Shown here piece after piece: positions 1 to 6,723 of a stretch of DNA of 10,005 nt. Positions within the stretch are counted from its first letter, which is position 1, and each line of letters begins with the position of its first letter. Source of the DNA: Woeseiaceae bacterium (GTDB lineage: Bacteria; Pseudomonadota; Gammaproteobacteria; Steroidobacterales; Woeseiaceae); contig WTCH01000174.1 in NCBI GenBank assembly GCA_013138675.1, positions 1-10,005 of the forward strand. Reading direction: 5' to 3'. The notes beneath the pieces are model-generated. The model searched no databases. It saw only the letters and a program-made list of their open reading frames with translations, and had not been told where the DNA came from. The position numbers were made by a program, and so were the translations under genes.

Positions 1-45
1 GATGGAGACACCGTATTGTTGTTTCCACCGGTCGCGGGTGGTTGA
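1..45 (+). CDS. moaD: MoaD, molybdopterin synthase small subunit (3' end only)
   Basis: Frame 1 reads DGDTVLLFPPVAGG and then a TGA stop at 43-45. The ending FPPVAGG is the hallmark C-terminus of MoaD, the ubiquitin-fold sulfur carrier. Its terminal Gly-Gly is adenylated by MoeB and thiocarboxylated, and the thiocarboxylate then inserts into the MoaE active site. The gene directly downstream is moaE, which agrees with this call. Only the last 14 codons lie in the window, so nothing can be said about the rest of the protein. The assignment rests on the short tail plus its position, but both are characteristic. Confidence 0.85.
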   Translation, partial: DGDTVLLFPPVAGG

Positions 46-46
46 T

Positions 47-475
47 GTGATCGAGCTGACGACGTCAGAGATTTGTCCGGACGCGCTTCGCGCGCGCTTG
101 ATTGACCCGGCTGCCGGCGCCTATTGCGGGTTTGAAGGATGGATTCGCAATCACAACGAGGGGCAGTCGGTTTTGCGACTCGAATACGAAGCTTACGAGC
201 CGTTGGCGCTGACCGAGGGTGAGAAGATTCTCGAGGAGGCGAGAAGCCAGCACCCACATCTTCGCGCGCATTGTGTACATCGCACCGGCCTGCTCGAGAT
301 TGGCGAGTGTGCGGTTTGGGTCGGCGTATCAGCGCCACACCGTGATGAGGCGTTCCAGGCGTGTCGCTACATCATCGATCAGCTTAAGGTTCGGCTGCCC
401 ATCTGGAAGAAAGAACATTACGTCGACGGCCACTCGGGATGGGTCAACTGCGAGCGCTGCGCTAAATCCGCGTGA
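47..475 (+). CDS. moaE: MoaE, molybdopterin synthase catalytic subunit
   Basis: MoaE is the large subunit of molybdopterin synthase. It takes sulfur from MoaD thiocarboxylate and converts cyclic pyranopterin monophosphate to molybdopterin in the cytoplasm. From the GTG at 47 the product is 142 aa, close to the roughly 150 aa of E. coli MoaE. Family motifs in order are GFEGWIRNHNEG (about 28-39), LEYEAYEPLA (45-54), HRTG (78-81), the APHR region (96-99) and PIWKKE (118-123), which carries the conserved active-site lysine. An in-frame ATG at position 2 would lie inside moaD and add residues with no family resemblance. GTG 47 (or GTG 38) is better because it follows the moaD stop at 43-45 and has a GGGTGG-like purine tract just upstream, so moaD and moaE are probably translationally coupled. 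The tail carries an NCERC CxxC pair not typical of E. coli MoaE. Its 3' end overlaps the convergent nucleotidyltransferase gene by 14 bp. Confidence 0.93.
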   Translation: MIELTTSEICPDALRARLIDPAAGAYCGFEGWIRNHNEGQSVLRLEYEAYEPLALTEGEKILEEARSQHPHLRAHCVHRTGLLEIGECAVWVGVSAPHRDEAFQACRYIIDQLKVRLPIWKKEHYVDGHSGWVNCERCAKSA

Positions 476-1052
476 GATCCTCAGGCGTGTCGATATCGAT
501 CGACGCCGGCTCGAACACAACGGTACGGAGTCGAAATCGCTGATCGTCAAACAGGTGACGGCCGCCCCTGTCGCCCGTTAGTCCAGCCAACTCATCGAAA
601 CAAACAGCCGGAAACAGGACGGGCGGACCCTGGGTACCCGCAAATGATGTGGCTACGATTTCGTCGTCTGAACCGTCCCATACGTCTGCAAGTGCTCGCA
701 CATGCTGAGACGTAATTCGCGGCTGATCGGCGAGCAACACAATCACGGCGCTGGCGACATGACGAATCGATTTCACGGCAAGGGCGAGTGACGTGCCGAG
801 GCCAGCAGCATAGTTGTCGTTGACGATCATAAATCCTGGTTGGGACTGGCAGGCCGCGCCCACGGCCTGGTGGTTGTGACCGACGACGAGCAGGTAGCGG
901 TCCTGGCAAACGTCGTTGGCGATCTCAACGGCTCGCTCGACCAGAGATTTGCCGTCGACTTCTGCCAGCTGCTTCGTTGCGCCAAAGCGCGTTGCCGATC
1001 CGGCAGCGAGTACTATTGCGAAAACGCCCGCCATCTTGTCATCACAGTCCAT
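462..1052 (-). CDS. MocA/MobA-like nucleotidyltransferase (probable molybdenum cofactor nucleotidyltransferase)
   Basis: This 196 aa protein belongs to the NTP-transferase (MobA-like) family, which attaches a nucleotide to molybdopterin. MocA makes the cytosine dinucleotide form used by xanthine-dehydrogenase-type enzymes, and MobA makes the guanine form. Visible signatures are the nucleotide-binding loop LAAGSATRFGATKQL (15-29, with Arg22 and Lys27), LADQP (107-111, metal and nucleotide binding), QGPPVLFP (141-148), GDRGGRHLF (160-168) and IDIDTPEDL (185-193). The length and the LADQP and QGPPVLFP motifs fit MocA-like proteins better than MobA, but CTP versus GTP preference is not certain. 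Met7 (start at 1034) is an alternative start that removes six residues; neither site has a convincing Shine-Dalgarno sequence. It converges tail-to-tail with moaE, which acts in the same pathway. Confidence 0.82.
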   Translation of the reverse strand: MDCDDKMAGVFAIVLAAGSATRFGATKQLAEVDGKSLVERAVEIANDVCQDRYLLVVGHNHQAVGAACQSQPGFMIVNDNYAAGLGTSLALAVKSIRHVASAVIVLLADQPRITSQHVRALADVWDGSDDEIVATSFAGTQGPPVLFPAVCFDELAGLTGDRGGRHLFDDQRFRLRTVVFEPASIDIDTPEDLTRI

Positions 1053-1136
1053 GCGGTGATTCTAGCGCTGTTAGCAAAAAATAGCGGGCTGTGAAACTTG
1101 CGACCACAGATGCTTGTGTGTATTTAGGACTGCAGT

Positions 1137-1598
1137 ATGCGAGCGATAAAATCGATAGATGAAGCAAAGACGCTGGAAGGCGAAGAAGTCGGCCTGTCCG
1201 ACTGGGTAGTGATAGACCAGCATCGTATCGATGAGTTCGCTGAAGCGACGGGCGACTATCAGTGGATACATGTAGACACCGAGCGCGCGGCGAAAGAAAT
1301 GCCGAACGGCAAGACGATCGCGCATGGCTACCTGACTTTGTCGCTGATTCCCGCGCTGACTGAAAACTTTCTCGAAATCGAAAACCTGGCCCGCGCCATC
1401 AATTTCGGTGCCAACAAGGTGCGTTTCTATACGCCCGTATTCGAGGGTGCTCGCGTACGAGCACGTGCAACCGTATTGCAGGCGCGGCGCCGGGCCGGCG
1501 CACTGATGTTAACGTCCGAAGTCAGAATCGAAGTAGAGGACGAGCGCAAACCCGCCTGCGTTGCTGAAATCCTCGGCATGTACTTTTTCGACGAATAG
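1137..1598 (+). CDS. MaoC/NodN-like dehydratase, hot-dog fold (R)-enoyl-CoA hydratase family
   Basis: The 153 aa product is a single hot-dog-fold domain of the MaoC/NodN type, which usually hydrates trans-2-enoyl-CoA to (R)-3-hydroxyacyl-CoA or performs a related dehydration. The hydratase-2 motif is visible as FAEATGDYQWIHVD (34-47), with the catalytic Asp40 and His45 in the expected positions. It is followed by the conserved GKTIAHGYLTLSLIP stretch (58-72). The second half, with INFGANKVRF and TPVFEGARVRA, is typical of the NodN-like subgroup. The ATG at 1137 has an AGGA Shine-Dalgarno at 1126-1129 with 7 nt spacing, so the start is well supported. It stands alone, with no co-directional partner nearby. 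The substrate cannot be read from the sequence; a role in fatty-acid oxidation or polyhydroxyalkanoate precursor supply is possible. Confidence 0.88.
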   Translation: MRAIKSIDEAKTLEGEEVGLSDWVVIDQHRIDEFAEATGDYQWIHVDTERAAKEMPNGKTIAHGYLTLSLIPALTENFLEIENLARAINFGANKVRFYTPVFEGARVRARATVLQARRRAGALMLTSEVRIEVEDERKPACVAEILGMYFFDE

Positions 1599-1621
1599 TC
1601 GCGGCTGAAGCCGCTCCTACA
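1599..1621. repeat. REP-like palindromic element between convergent genes
   Basis: Directly after the MaoC stop there is a 23 bp unit containing the hairpin GCGGC-TGAA-GCCGC (1601-1614). On the minus strand it starts TGTAGGAGCGGCTTCAG. From established knowledge, GTAGGAGCGGCTTCAGCCGCGA is a repetitive extragenic palindrome found in many copies in Pseudomonas, Xanthomonadales and related gammaproteobacteria. It fills nearly all of the 25 bp gap between two convergent stop codons (1598 and 1624), the classic REP location. No T-run follows the hairpin on either strand, so it is not a standard intrinsic terminator, though it may block read-through or exonucleases. Only one copy is present here, so repetitiveness is inferred. 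Confidence 0.75.
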
Positions 1622-1623
1622 GA

Positions 1624-3120
1624 CTACCGCGTGTGCAGCCATCCGGGCAGGAAAGAATACGGCTCGGTATCAACGTCCTTGTTCCAGTTAACGCTGTTTT
1701 CTTCGAGCATTTTCTGGAAGCTGCCATCTTTAACGCCATCAAACGTCTCGGATGCACCGCCGACGTGTTTGCCGCCTACGTAAACCTGCGGGATCGTCTT
1801 TAGGCCGGTGCGTTGCTCGATCACCTTGCGAATATTGCCGCCCTTGTTGCCATCCTGGTAGGCGACCGAATCCAGGTCAACGGCACGATACGGTATCTCA
1901 TATTCAGCAAACATCTTGCGAACCGACCAACAGAATTCGCACCACTCAAGCGCAAACAACACGACCGGTTCCTCAGCATTTCCGGTGACCTCATCGAAGA
2001 ACTCTACGGCATCGGTAGGTGCCTCAGCGGCCGGCTCTTCAGTTTCGTCATCAGCAGGAGCTGGCGGAGGTGCGGAGGCGAAGTGATAGTTCGGTGTCGA
2101 TTGCGAGATCGCAACCTCTTCTTCGCTCATATCGTCAATGATGCCGTCGAACAGCGGTGTGCTCAGGTAGCGCTCGCCGGTGTCGGGCAGCATGCAAAGT
2201 ACGTTTGATCCTGGCTCCGCTTTCTCGGCAACTGCGAGGGCGCCGGCAAGTGTCGCGCCGGCTGAGACGCCAACGAAAATGCCTTCGTCGCGAGCGAGCG
2301 ACTTGGACAGCCTCAAGGCATCATCTCCGGCGATGGGCAAGATCTCATCAATCAACTCGGCCGCGACAACATCCTCGGCGAGTTTGGGAATGAAATCCGG
2401 ACTCCAGCCCTGCATGAGGTGTGGTCGAAACAGTGGATGACTCTCCGTGATCGAGCCGTCGGCTTCGCGAGCCTGGGTGATACCGCTGCCGAGCATTGCC
2501 GAGTTATCCGGTTCACAGACAATGACCTTCGTTCCCGGGCTTTCTTTCTTCAGCACCCGCGACACGCCTTTGAGCGTTCCGCCGGTACCAAAACCCGTGA
2601 CCCAGTAGTCGAGTCCGTCATCGGCAAAAGCCGCAAGAATCTCAGGTGCCGTCGTTCGGGAGTGCGCGTTTGCGTTGGCCTCGTTCTCGAACTGTCGCAC
2701 GAGGAACCAATCGTGTTTTTCCGCGAGTTCAACAGCCTTGGCCAGCATGCCACTGCCTTTGAGCGCCGCCGGTGTGAGTACGACCTTGGCGCCCAGGAAG
2801 CGCATCATCTTGCGGCGCTCGAGGCTGAAGCTCTCTGCCATTGTGACGACGAGCGGGTAGCCTTTTTGAGCGCAGACCATCGCAAGACCGATACCCGTAT
2901 TGCCGCTGGTCGCCTCGATGACTGTCTGGCCGGGTTTCAGTGCGCCACTTTCTTCGGCTTCTTCGATGACGCCCAAAGCAAGCCTGTCCTTGACGGAGCC
3001 CATCGGATTGAAGGACTCGATCTTGACGTAAACGTTGACGTCTTTCGGGCCGATCTTGTTGAGTCTGACAATCGGCGTATTGCCAATTGTCTGCAGAATA
3101 TTGTCGAATCGATTATTCAT
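1624..3120 (-). CDS. Cysteine synthase-family PLP enzyme fused to a C-terminal glutaredoxin
   Basis: The 498 aa protein has two domains. Residues 1 to about 330 are a complete cysteine synthase (O-acetylserine sulfhydrylase, CysK-like) domain. It has the PLP lysine Lys44 in GSVKDR, the substrate loop TSGNTG (71-76), SLERRK (99-104), the PLP-phosphate loop GFGTGGT (176-182), Ser286 in GVSAGAT near the PLP pyridine nitrogen, and LPDTGERYLSTPLF (311-324). Residues about 335-380 are an acidic Pro/Ala-rich linker. Residues about 383-475 are a glutaredoxin with redox motif CEFC (Cys394, Cys397), the cis-Pro loop TIPQVYVGG (442-450) and GG at 454-455. A short tail ends in PYSFLPGWLHTR. The ATG at 3120 fits the family N-terminus and has AAAGG 8 nt upstream; longer in-frame starts run back into the nitrilase gene. 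It starts 11 bp after the nitrilase stop, so the two are co-transcribed. The expected activity is making cysteine from O-acetylserine and sulfide, or beta-cyanoalanine if cyanide is the acceptor. Confidence 0.93.
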   Translation of the reverse strand: MNNRFDNILQTIGNTPIVRLNKIGPKDVNVYVKIESFNPMGSVKDRLALGVIEEAEESGALKPGQTVIEATSGNTGIGLAMVCAQKGYPLVVTMAESFSLERRKMMRFLGAKVVLTPAALKGSGMLAKAVELAEKHDWFLVRQFENEANANAHSRTTAPEILAAFADDGLDYWVTGFGTGGTLKGVSRVLKKESPGTKVIVCEPDNSAMLGSGITQAREADGSITESHPLFRPHLMQGWSPDFIPKLAEDVVAAELIDEILPIAGDDALRLSKSLARDEGIFVGVSAGATLAGALAVAEKAEPGSNVLCMLPDTGERYLSTPLFDGIIDDMSEEEVAISQSTPNYHFASAPPPAPADDETEEPAAEAPTDAVEFFDEVTGNAEEPVVLFALEWCEFCWSVRKMFAEYEIPYRAVDLDSVAYQDGNKGGNIRKVIEQRTGLKTIPQVYVGGKHVGGASETFDGVKDGSFQKMLEENSVNWNKDVDTEPYSFLPGWLHTR

Positions 3121-3131
3121 TCTTATTGCCT

Positions 3132-4121
3132 TTAGTCGTCGAATTCGGTCGTGGTCTGTCGTTTGCGATTGACGATCAGGCGTGTGACGTCCGGACGGGA
3201 ATAGTGGCCGGCAACGTCGAGGCTGTGTCGTTCCTCTAATACTAGCTGATGATCGATCGTCGTGACGCGCAGGGACTCGGTATTGGTCTCCGGCTCCAGT
3301 ATCCACTCGCCAGTGGGTGAGGCTAGGCAGGAGCCGCCATCAGCCATCATGTCGTCAGCTGTTTCCCGCAAGATGTCGGCGTGGGGCAGGTCGTCGCCGA
3401 TATCGTCGCGCCGCATGAGACCGGAGACTGAGGCGACATACGATCGGCCTTCCTTTGCAATGTGGCGGGTAATGTCTTCGGTATTGCGCCGGTTACCCGG
3501 CCAGATTGCGACGTGCAGGTCCTCACCCTGGCCATACAAAGCCGCGCGAGCCAGCGGCAACCAGTTTTCCCAGCAGTTGAGTCCGCCGACGGTAAATGGT
3601 CCGAGCTTGTGCGTTCGCAGCCCGTTGCCGTCGCCTATTGCCCAGACGAGGCGTTCCTCGTGCGTCGGCATGAGCTTGCGGTGCACCGAACAAACCTCGC
3701 CCGTAGCATCGATGTAAACCATCGAGCAATACAGGCTGTGACCGCCACGATTGCCTGCGCGTTCCATGATGCCCAGGTACACAGCGATCTTGTGTTGGGC
3801 TGCTGCTTTGCGAACAACATCAAGGTCACCGTCTTCGATCGATACGCCTTGATCGACATAGTGAGCGAAGAGGGTCTTTTGCAGGCTGGATTCGAACTTA
3901 GCACCCTCGGTGCGTTCAACCCAGAACGGATAGCCGGGAACGAGCGCTTCACCGAAGATGACCAGCTGGGCACCTTCTTGCGCGCCCTTGCCGATCCAGT
4001 CGACAACCTTCGACAGGGTCGCATCGCGCTTGAGCCAGATCGGTGCGATCTGGCCCAGCGCGATAGTGAGTGTCTTTCCTGAGATTGCCTTAGTCGAAGT
4101 GCTTGCGGAACGTAAGGCCAA
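3132..4121 (-). CDS. Nitrilase (carbon-nitrogen hydrolase superfamily)
   Basis: Nitrilases hydrolyse a nitrile to a carboxylic acid and ammonia through a Glu-Lys-Cys triad. Numbered from a TTG start at 4121 (329 aa), the triad is Glu58 in FGEALVPGYPFW, Lys149 in HRKLMPTHEER and Cys183 in GGLNCWENWLPL. Glu156, the second conserved glutamate, is also present. The C-terminal GHYSRPDVTRL is the usual ending of true nitrilases, so this is closer to aliphatic or aromatic nitrilases and NIT4-type enzymes than to amidases. The start is unclear. No ATG, GTG or TTG lies between the receptor stop (4090) and the conserved core. TTG 4121 overlaps the receptor by 32 bp, and ATGs at 4175 and 4202 overlap more. 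A strong AGGAAAG (4074-4080) precedes an in-frame ATC at 4064 by 9 nt. It lies between the receptor and the CysK-glutaredoxin gene in one operon. Confidence 0.9.
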   Translation of the reverse strand: MALRSASTSTKAISGKTLTIALGQIAPIWLKRDATLSKVVDWIGKGAQEGAQLVIFGEALVPGYPFWVERTEGAKFESSLQKTLFAHYVDQGVSIEDGDLDVVRKAAAQHKIAVYLGIMERAGNRGGHSLYCSMVYIDATGEVCSVHRKLMPTHEERLVWAIGDGNGLRTHKLGPFTVGGLNCWENWLPLARAALYGQGEDLHVAIWPGNRRNTEDITRHIAKEGRSYVASVSGLMRRDDIGDDLPHADILRETADDMMADGGSCLASPTGEWILEPETNTESLRVTTIDHQLVLEERHSLDVAGHYSRPDVTRLIVNRKRQTTTEFDD

Positions 4122-6723
4122 ACGTGGCGGGTTCCGAGGGATAAGACAGCATCTTGTCCCCCGCGACCGGGACATCGAATGAGCCGTGATACCAGCGCTC
4201 ATCCGTAATGTTACGACCCCACAGCGTGAAGCTCGAGTTCCAACTGTCGACGTTCAATCCGAACCTCACGTTAATCATTTCGACGCTATCTTGGTGCGTG
4301 AATGGATCGAGATCGCCATCTGTGAACTGATCCGACGCATAGGTATATTCGAAGCGAGCAAATGCGGAAGTGTTACTGCTCAGGTCGATATCCTGTGTGA
4401 GCGCAAGGAAAAATCGATCCTCGGGGTTGTATGGGATTGGATCACCGGTGCGGGAGCAGCTGGTCGGGCGATCACTTGCGTTGAATGGCGGCGGCGGAAG
4501 TGGGACGGGTGGGCAGTCAAACTCGCCCGAGTGAAACACATGGGTATCCCAACCCGTGCCATTGTCGAAGGACGTGTATTCACCCTCATTGAGCGTATAG
4601 AAGGCCTGGATTTCGGTAGAGTCCGTCGGACGCCACAGAACTTCGACCTCGATTCCACTAGTTTCGAGGTCACCGGCGTTCTGCAAGAAGAAGCCGTTGC
4701 CCTCAAATGATTGGGCCTGAAAATCCTCGAAATCGGTTTCGAAATACGTCAGTACAAGCTGCACGGGGCCATACTGGCCTTTGAGTCCGACTTCGAAAGA
4801 CTCCGAGGTCTCGGGGCCGAAGATCTGATCAAATGTCGGATCAATACGTTGTGCGTTGGTGCCGCCGGCTTTGAAACCTGTCGCATACGAGGCATAGACC
4901 ATGGTTGAATCGGCCGGGAAAAAGCTCAGTTTTACCGTACCGGTTGTCTGGTCATCGCTTAGCGAATCAACGACGTCAGACCGTGGCGCGAGTGGCGGGA
5001 ACAAGTACGAGCCCCAGGCAATGTTGGGCTCTGTCACAGGAACAAGTGCTCCCGACAATATTCCCGAGAAATCGCCTTGTGAGGCGCCAAACAATGCGGC
5101 CAGAATAGCGTCCTGATCAGGCGGCGGTCCATTGGCCGTCTGCACGTAGGTTGCATCAATATCCTTGGTTTCATCGGTAAAGCGCGCACCAACCGTCAGC
5201 GTAAACATATCGTTGAATGCAAAATCGATCTGGCCGAATACGGCATATCCCTCGTGGTCTTGTTTGACGACGTCAAACCCGTCTGCGCCAGGAATGAATG
5301 CCGGTGTGGCCGGCGCTACGACCCCTTCCAGCGGTGTACCAACGAGTCCTGCCCGAAGTTGTTCTATGGCAAGAACTGTCAGTGCCAAATCAGGGTTCAA
5401 TATATCGATATACGTCGGGAAAAGTGCTCTGGCAGTTGTCGTTGTCGTGCTGTCCAGATCCTGGCCGAAGTAATAGGCACCGGCGACCCACGAGCTGCCG
5501 CTACCGAACTCGCCGGTGAATTGAAATTCCTGTGAGAACGACGATTGTTCTGCCGTTTTGGTTTGATTCAGCAAGTCGACGTCGGAGAAATCGATGTCAA
5601 TTGAGTCAAAGGTCTCGAATGCTCGGAACGCGGAAATGGACTTCAATGTGATGCCGTTGCCAAAGGTTATGCTGAAATCCAGTGACAGGCCGGCGTCTTC
5701 ATTGGTCGACACGGGCAATTCGCTCACGGCCGTAACGTAGTCATCAAAACGACTGTTTGGCACAATCGCGGCACCGGCGAAACCGTCGAGCATTGGTTGT
5801 GGATAATTATAAGTTGCGAACACCGTGCCGCCTAACTGAGCATTAACGGCGTCCGATCCGACTGCCGTCAGCGGATTTATCTGGCCCGCGGCAACGCCGG
5901 GGATTTTGAACTGATGATACAGGCTGTCGACCCTGGAAATGGCTACACAGCATATCTCGTCGATTTCCGAGTAGTCGGCAATGATGCGCAAGTTGAAATC
6001 ATCGCTAGGCTCATTGAGCGCAAATTGCAGTCGTGCACCCATTCGATCGCGATCATTGTGCACATTGCTGCCCAACCCAAGATCGTCGACAAAGCCATCT
6101 CGCTGCGTTGCGAAGATCGTGCCGCGAATCGCCGAATTTTCGCCGACCGGGATATTCGCAGCGCCACTGACTTTGAGCAGGTTTAAGTCACCGACTGTTA
6201 CGTCGACAAACGCGTCCGCATCCCGGCTCGGCCGGACGGTATGGACACTAATCGCGCCGGCAGCCGTATTCTTGCCGAACAGAGTGCCTTGCGGGCCACG
6301 CAATACGTCGACAGCTTCAACATCGACCAGATCGTTGATCATCGTGCTCTGTCGCGACCGGTAGATACCGTCAACGTAGAGGCCGACCGAAGATTCGACG
6401 CCGAAGTTGTTCGAGGTGCTGCCGATACCGCGGATGGCGAAGTTCGATGTTGTTGCAGACTGACTTTGCCCGACAATCAGTCCGGGCACGTTCTGTTGCA
6501 GGTCGAACATGTCCTTGATGCCGGCGTCCGTAATCTGCGTCCCGGAAAGTGTGCTTACTGCGACGGGAACATCCATGATGTTCTGCTCGCGTCTTTGTAC
6601 GGTGACGACGATTTCTTCGAAGATCGCTTCGTCATCCTGTGCCGACACTGTCGAACTGAATGCCAGACCGGCAGCCGCGACCGGCAGTAATACACCAAGA
6701 CGCCAATTTGATTGAATTTCCAT
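4090..6723 (-). CDS. TonB-dependent outer-membrane receptor
   Basis: The 877 aa protein is a complete TonB-dependent receptor that imports a ligand across the outer membrane using TonB-ExbB-ExbD energy. A signal peptide covers about residues 1-28 (hydrophobic VLLPVAAAGLAF, cleavage near VSA/QDD). A TonB-box-like EEIVVTVQRREQ lies at 36-47. The plug domain follows, with DVPVAVSTLSG, NVPGLIVG, FAIRGIG (95-101), VGLYVDGIY (113-121) and LRGPQGTLFGKNTAAGAI (141-158). The rest is the 22-strand barrel, including YASYATGFKAGGTN near 611-624 and the terminal strand FGLTFRKHFD. It is of the type often annotated as an iron-siderophore receptor, but such receptors also import sugars, aromatics and other nutrients, so the ligand is unknown. 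The ATG at 6723 has the strong site AAGGGGG upstream. It is the first gene of the operon with the nitrilase and CysK-glutaredoxin. Two loop features are odd: adjacent cysteines near 259-260, and a proline-rich segment flanked by cysteines near 738 and 757. Confidence 0.95.
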   Translation of the reverse strand: MEIQSNWRLGVLLPVAAAGLAFSSTVSAQDDEAIFEEIVVTVQRREQNIMDVPVAVSTLSGTQITDAGIKDMFDLQQNVPGLIVGQSQSATTSNFAIRGIGSTSNNFGVESSVGLYVDGIYRSRQSTMINDLVDVEAVDVLRGPQGTLFGKNTAAGAISVHTVRPSRDADAFVDVTVGDLNLLKVSGAANIPVGENSAIRGTIFATQRDGFVDDLGLGSNVHNDRDRMGARLQFALNEPSDDFNLRIIADYSEIDEICCVAISRVDSLYHQFKIPGVAAGQINPLTAVGSDAVNAQLGGTVFATYNYPQPMLDGFAGAAIVPNSRFDDYVTAVSELPVSTNEDAGLSLDFSITFGNGITLKSISAFRAFETFDSIDIDFSDVDLLNQTKTAEQSSFSQEFQFTGEFGSGSSWVAGAYYFGQDLDSTTTTTARALFPTYIDILNPDLALTVLAIEQLRAGLVGTPLEGVVAPATPAFIPGADGFDVVKQDHEGYAVFGQIDFAFNDMFTLTVGARFTDETKDIDATYVQTANGPPPDQDAILAALFGASQGDFSGILSGALVPVTEPNIAWGSYLFPPLAPRSDVVDSLSDDQTTGTVKLSFFPADSTMVYASYATGFKAGGTNAQRIDPTFDQIFGPETSESFEVGLKGQYGPVQLVLTYFETDFEDFQAQSFEGNGFFLQNAGDLETSGIEVEVLWRPTDSTEIQAFYTLNEGEYTSFDNGTGWDTHVFHSGEFDCPPVPLPPPPFNASDRPTSCSRTGDPIPYNPEDRFFLALTQDIDLSSNTSAFARFEYTYASDQFTDGDLDPFTHQDSVEMINVRFGLNVDSWNSSFTLWGRNITDERWYHGSFDVPVAGDKMLSYPSEPATFGLTFRKHFD

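Noticed and set aside
2..46. MoaE starting at ATG 2, giving a 157 aa protein
   Set aside because: These bases encode the MoaD C-terminus (FPPVAGG then stop) in another frame. The extra MoaE residues do not resemble the family, and GTG 47 sits just after the moaD stop.
1098..1126. Promoter TTGCGA (1098-1103), 17 nt, TATTTA (1121-1126) for the MaoC gene
   Set aside because: The -10 would touch the AGGA Shine-Dalgarno at 1126-1129, so a transcript starting about 7 nt later would lack its RBS. The true promoter is probably further upstream and was not recognised.
1601..1614. Intrinsic terminator at the hairpin between the convergent genes
   Set aside because: No T-run follows the stem on either strand, and the sequence matches a REP-type repeat better.
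2419..3135. 238-codon plus-strand open frame opposite the cysteine synthase gene
   Set aside because: It is an antisense shadow of a well-supported gene, contains no recognisable domain and has Arg/Cys-rich composition.
3121..3306. N-terminal extension of the CysK-glutaredoxin ORF back to 3306
   Set aside because: It lies inside the nitrilase gene. ATG 3120 has a good RBS and begins exactly where cysteine synthases begin.
3132..4064. Membership of the nitrilase in a Nit1C cyanide-assimilation cluster
   Set aside because: None of the known partner genes (radical SAM, acetyltransferase, AIR-synthase-like) are next to it; the neighbours are a TonB receptor and a cysteine synthase fusion.
3462..4082. 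206-codon plus-strand open frame opposite the nitrilase gene
   Set aside because: It is antisense to a clearly conserved nitrilase, with no motif or RBS support.
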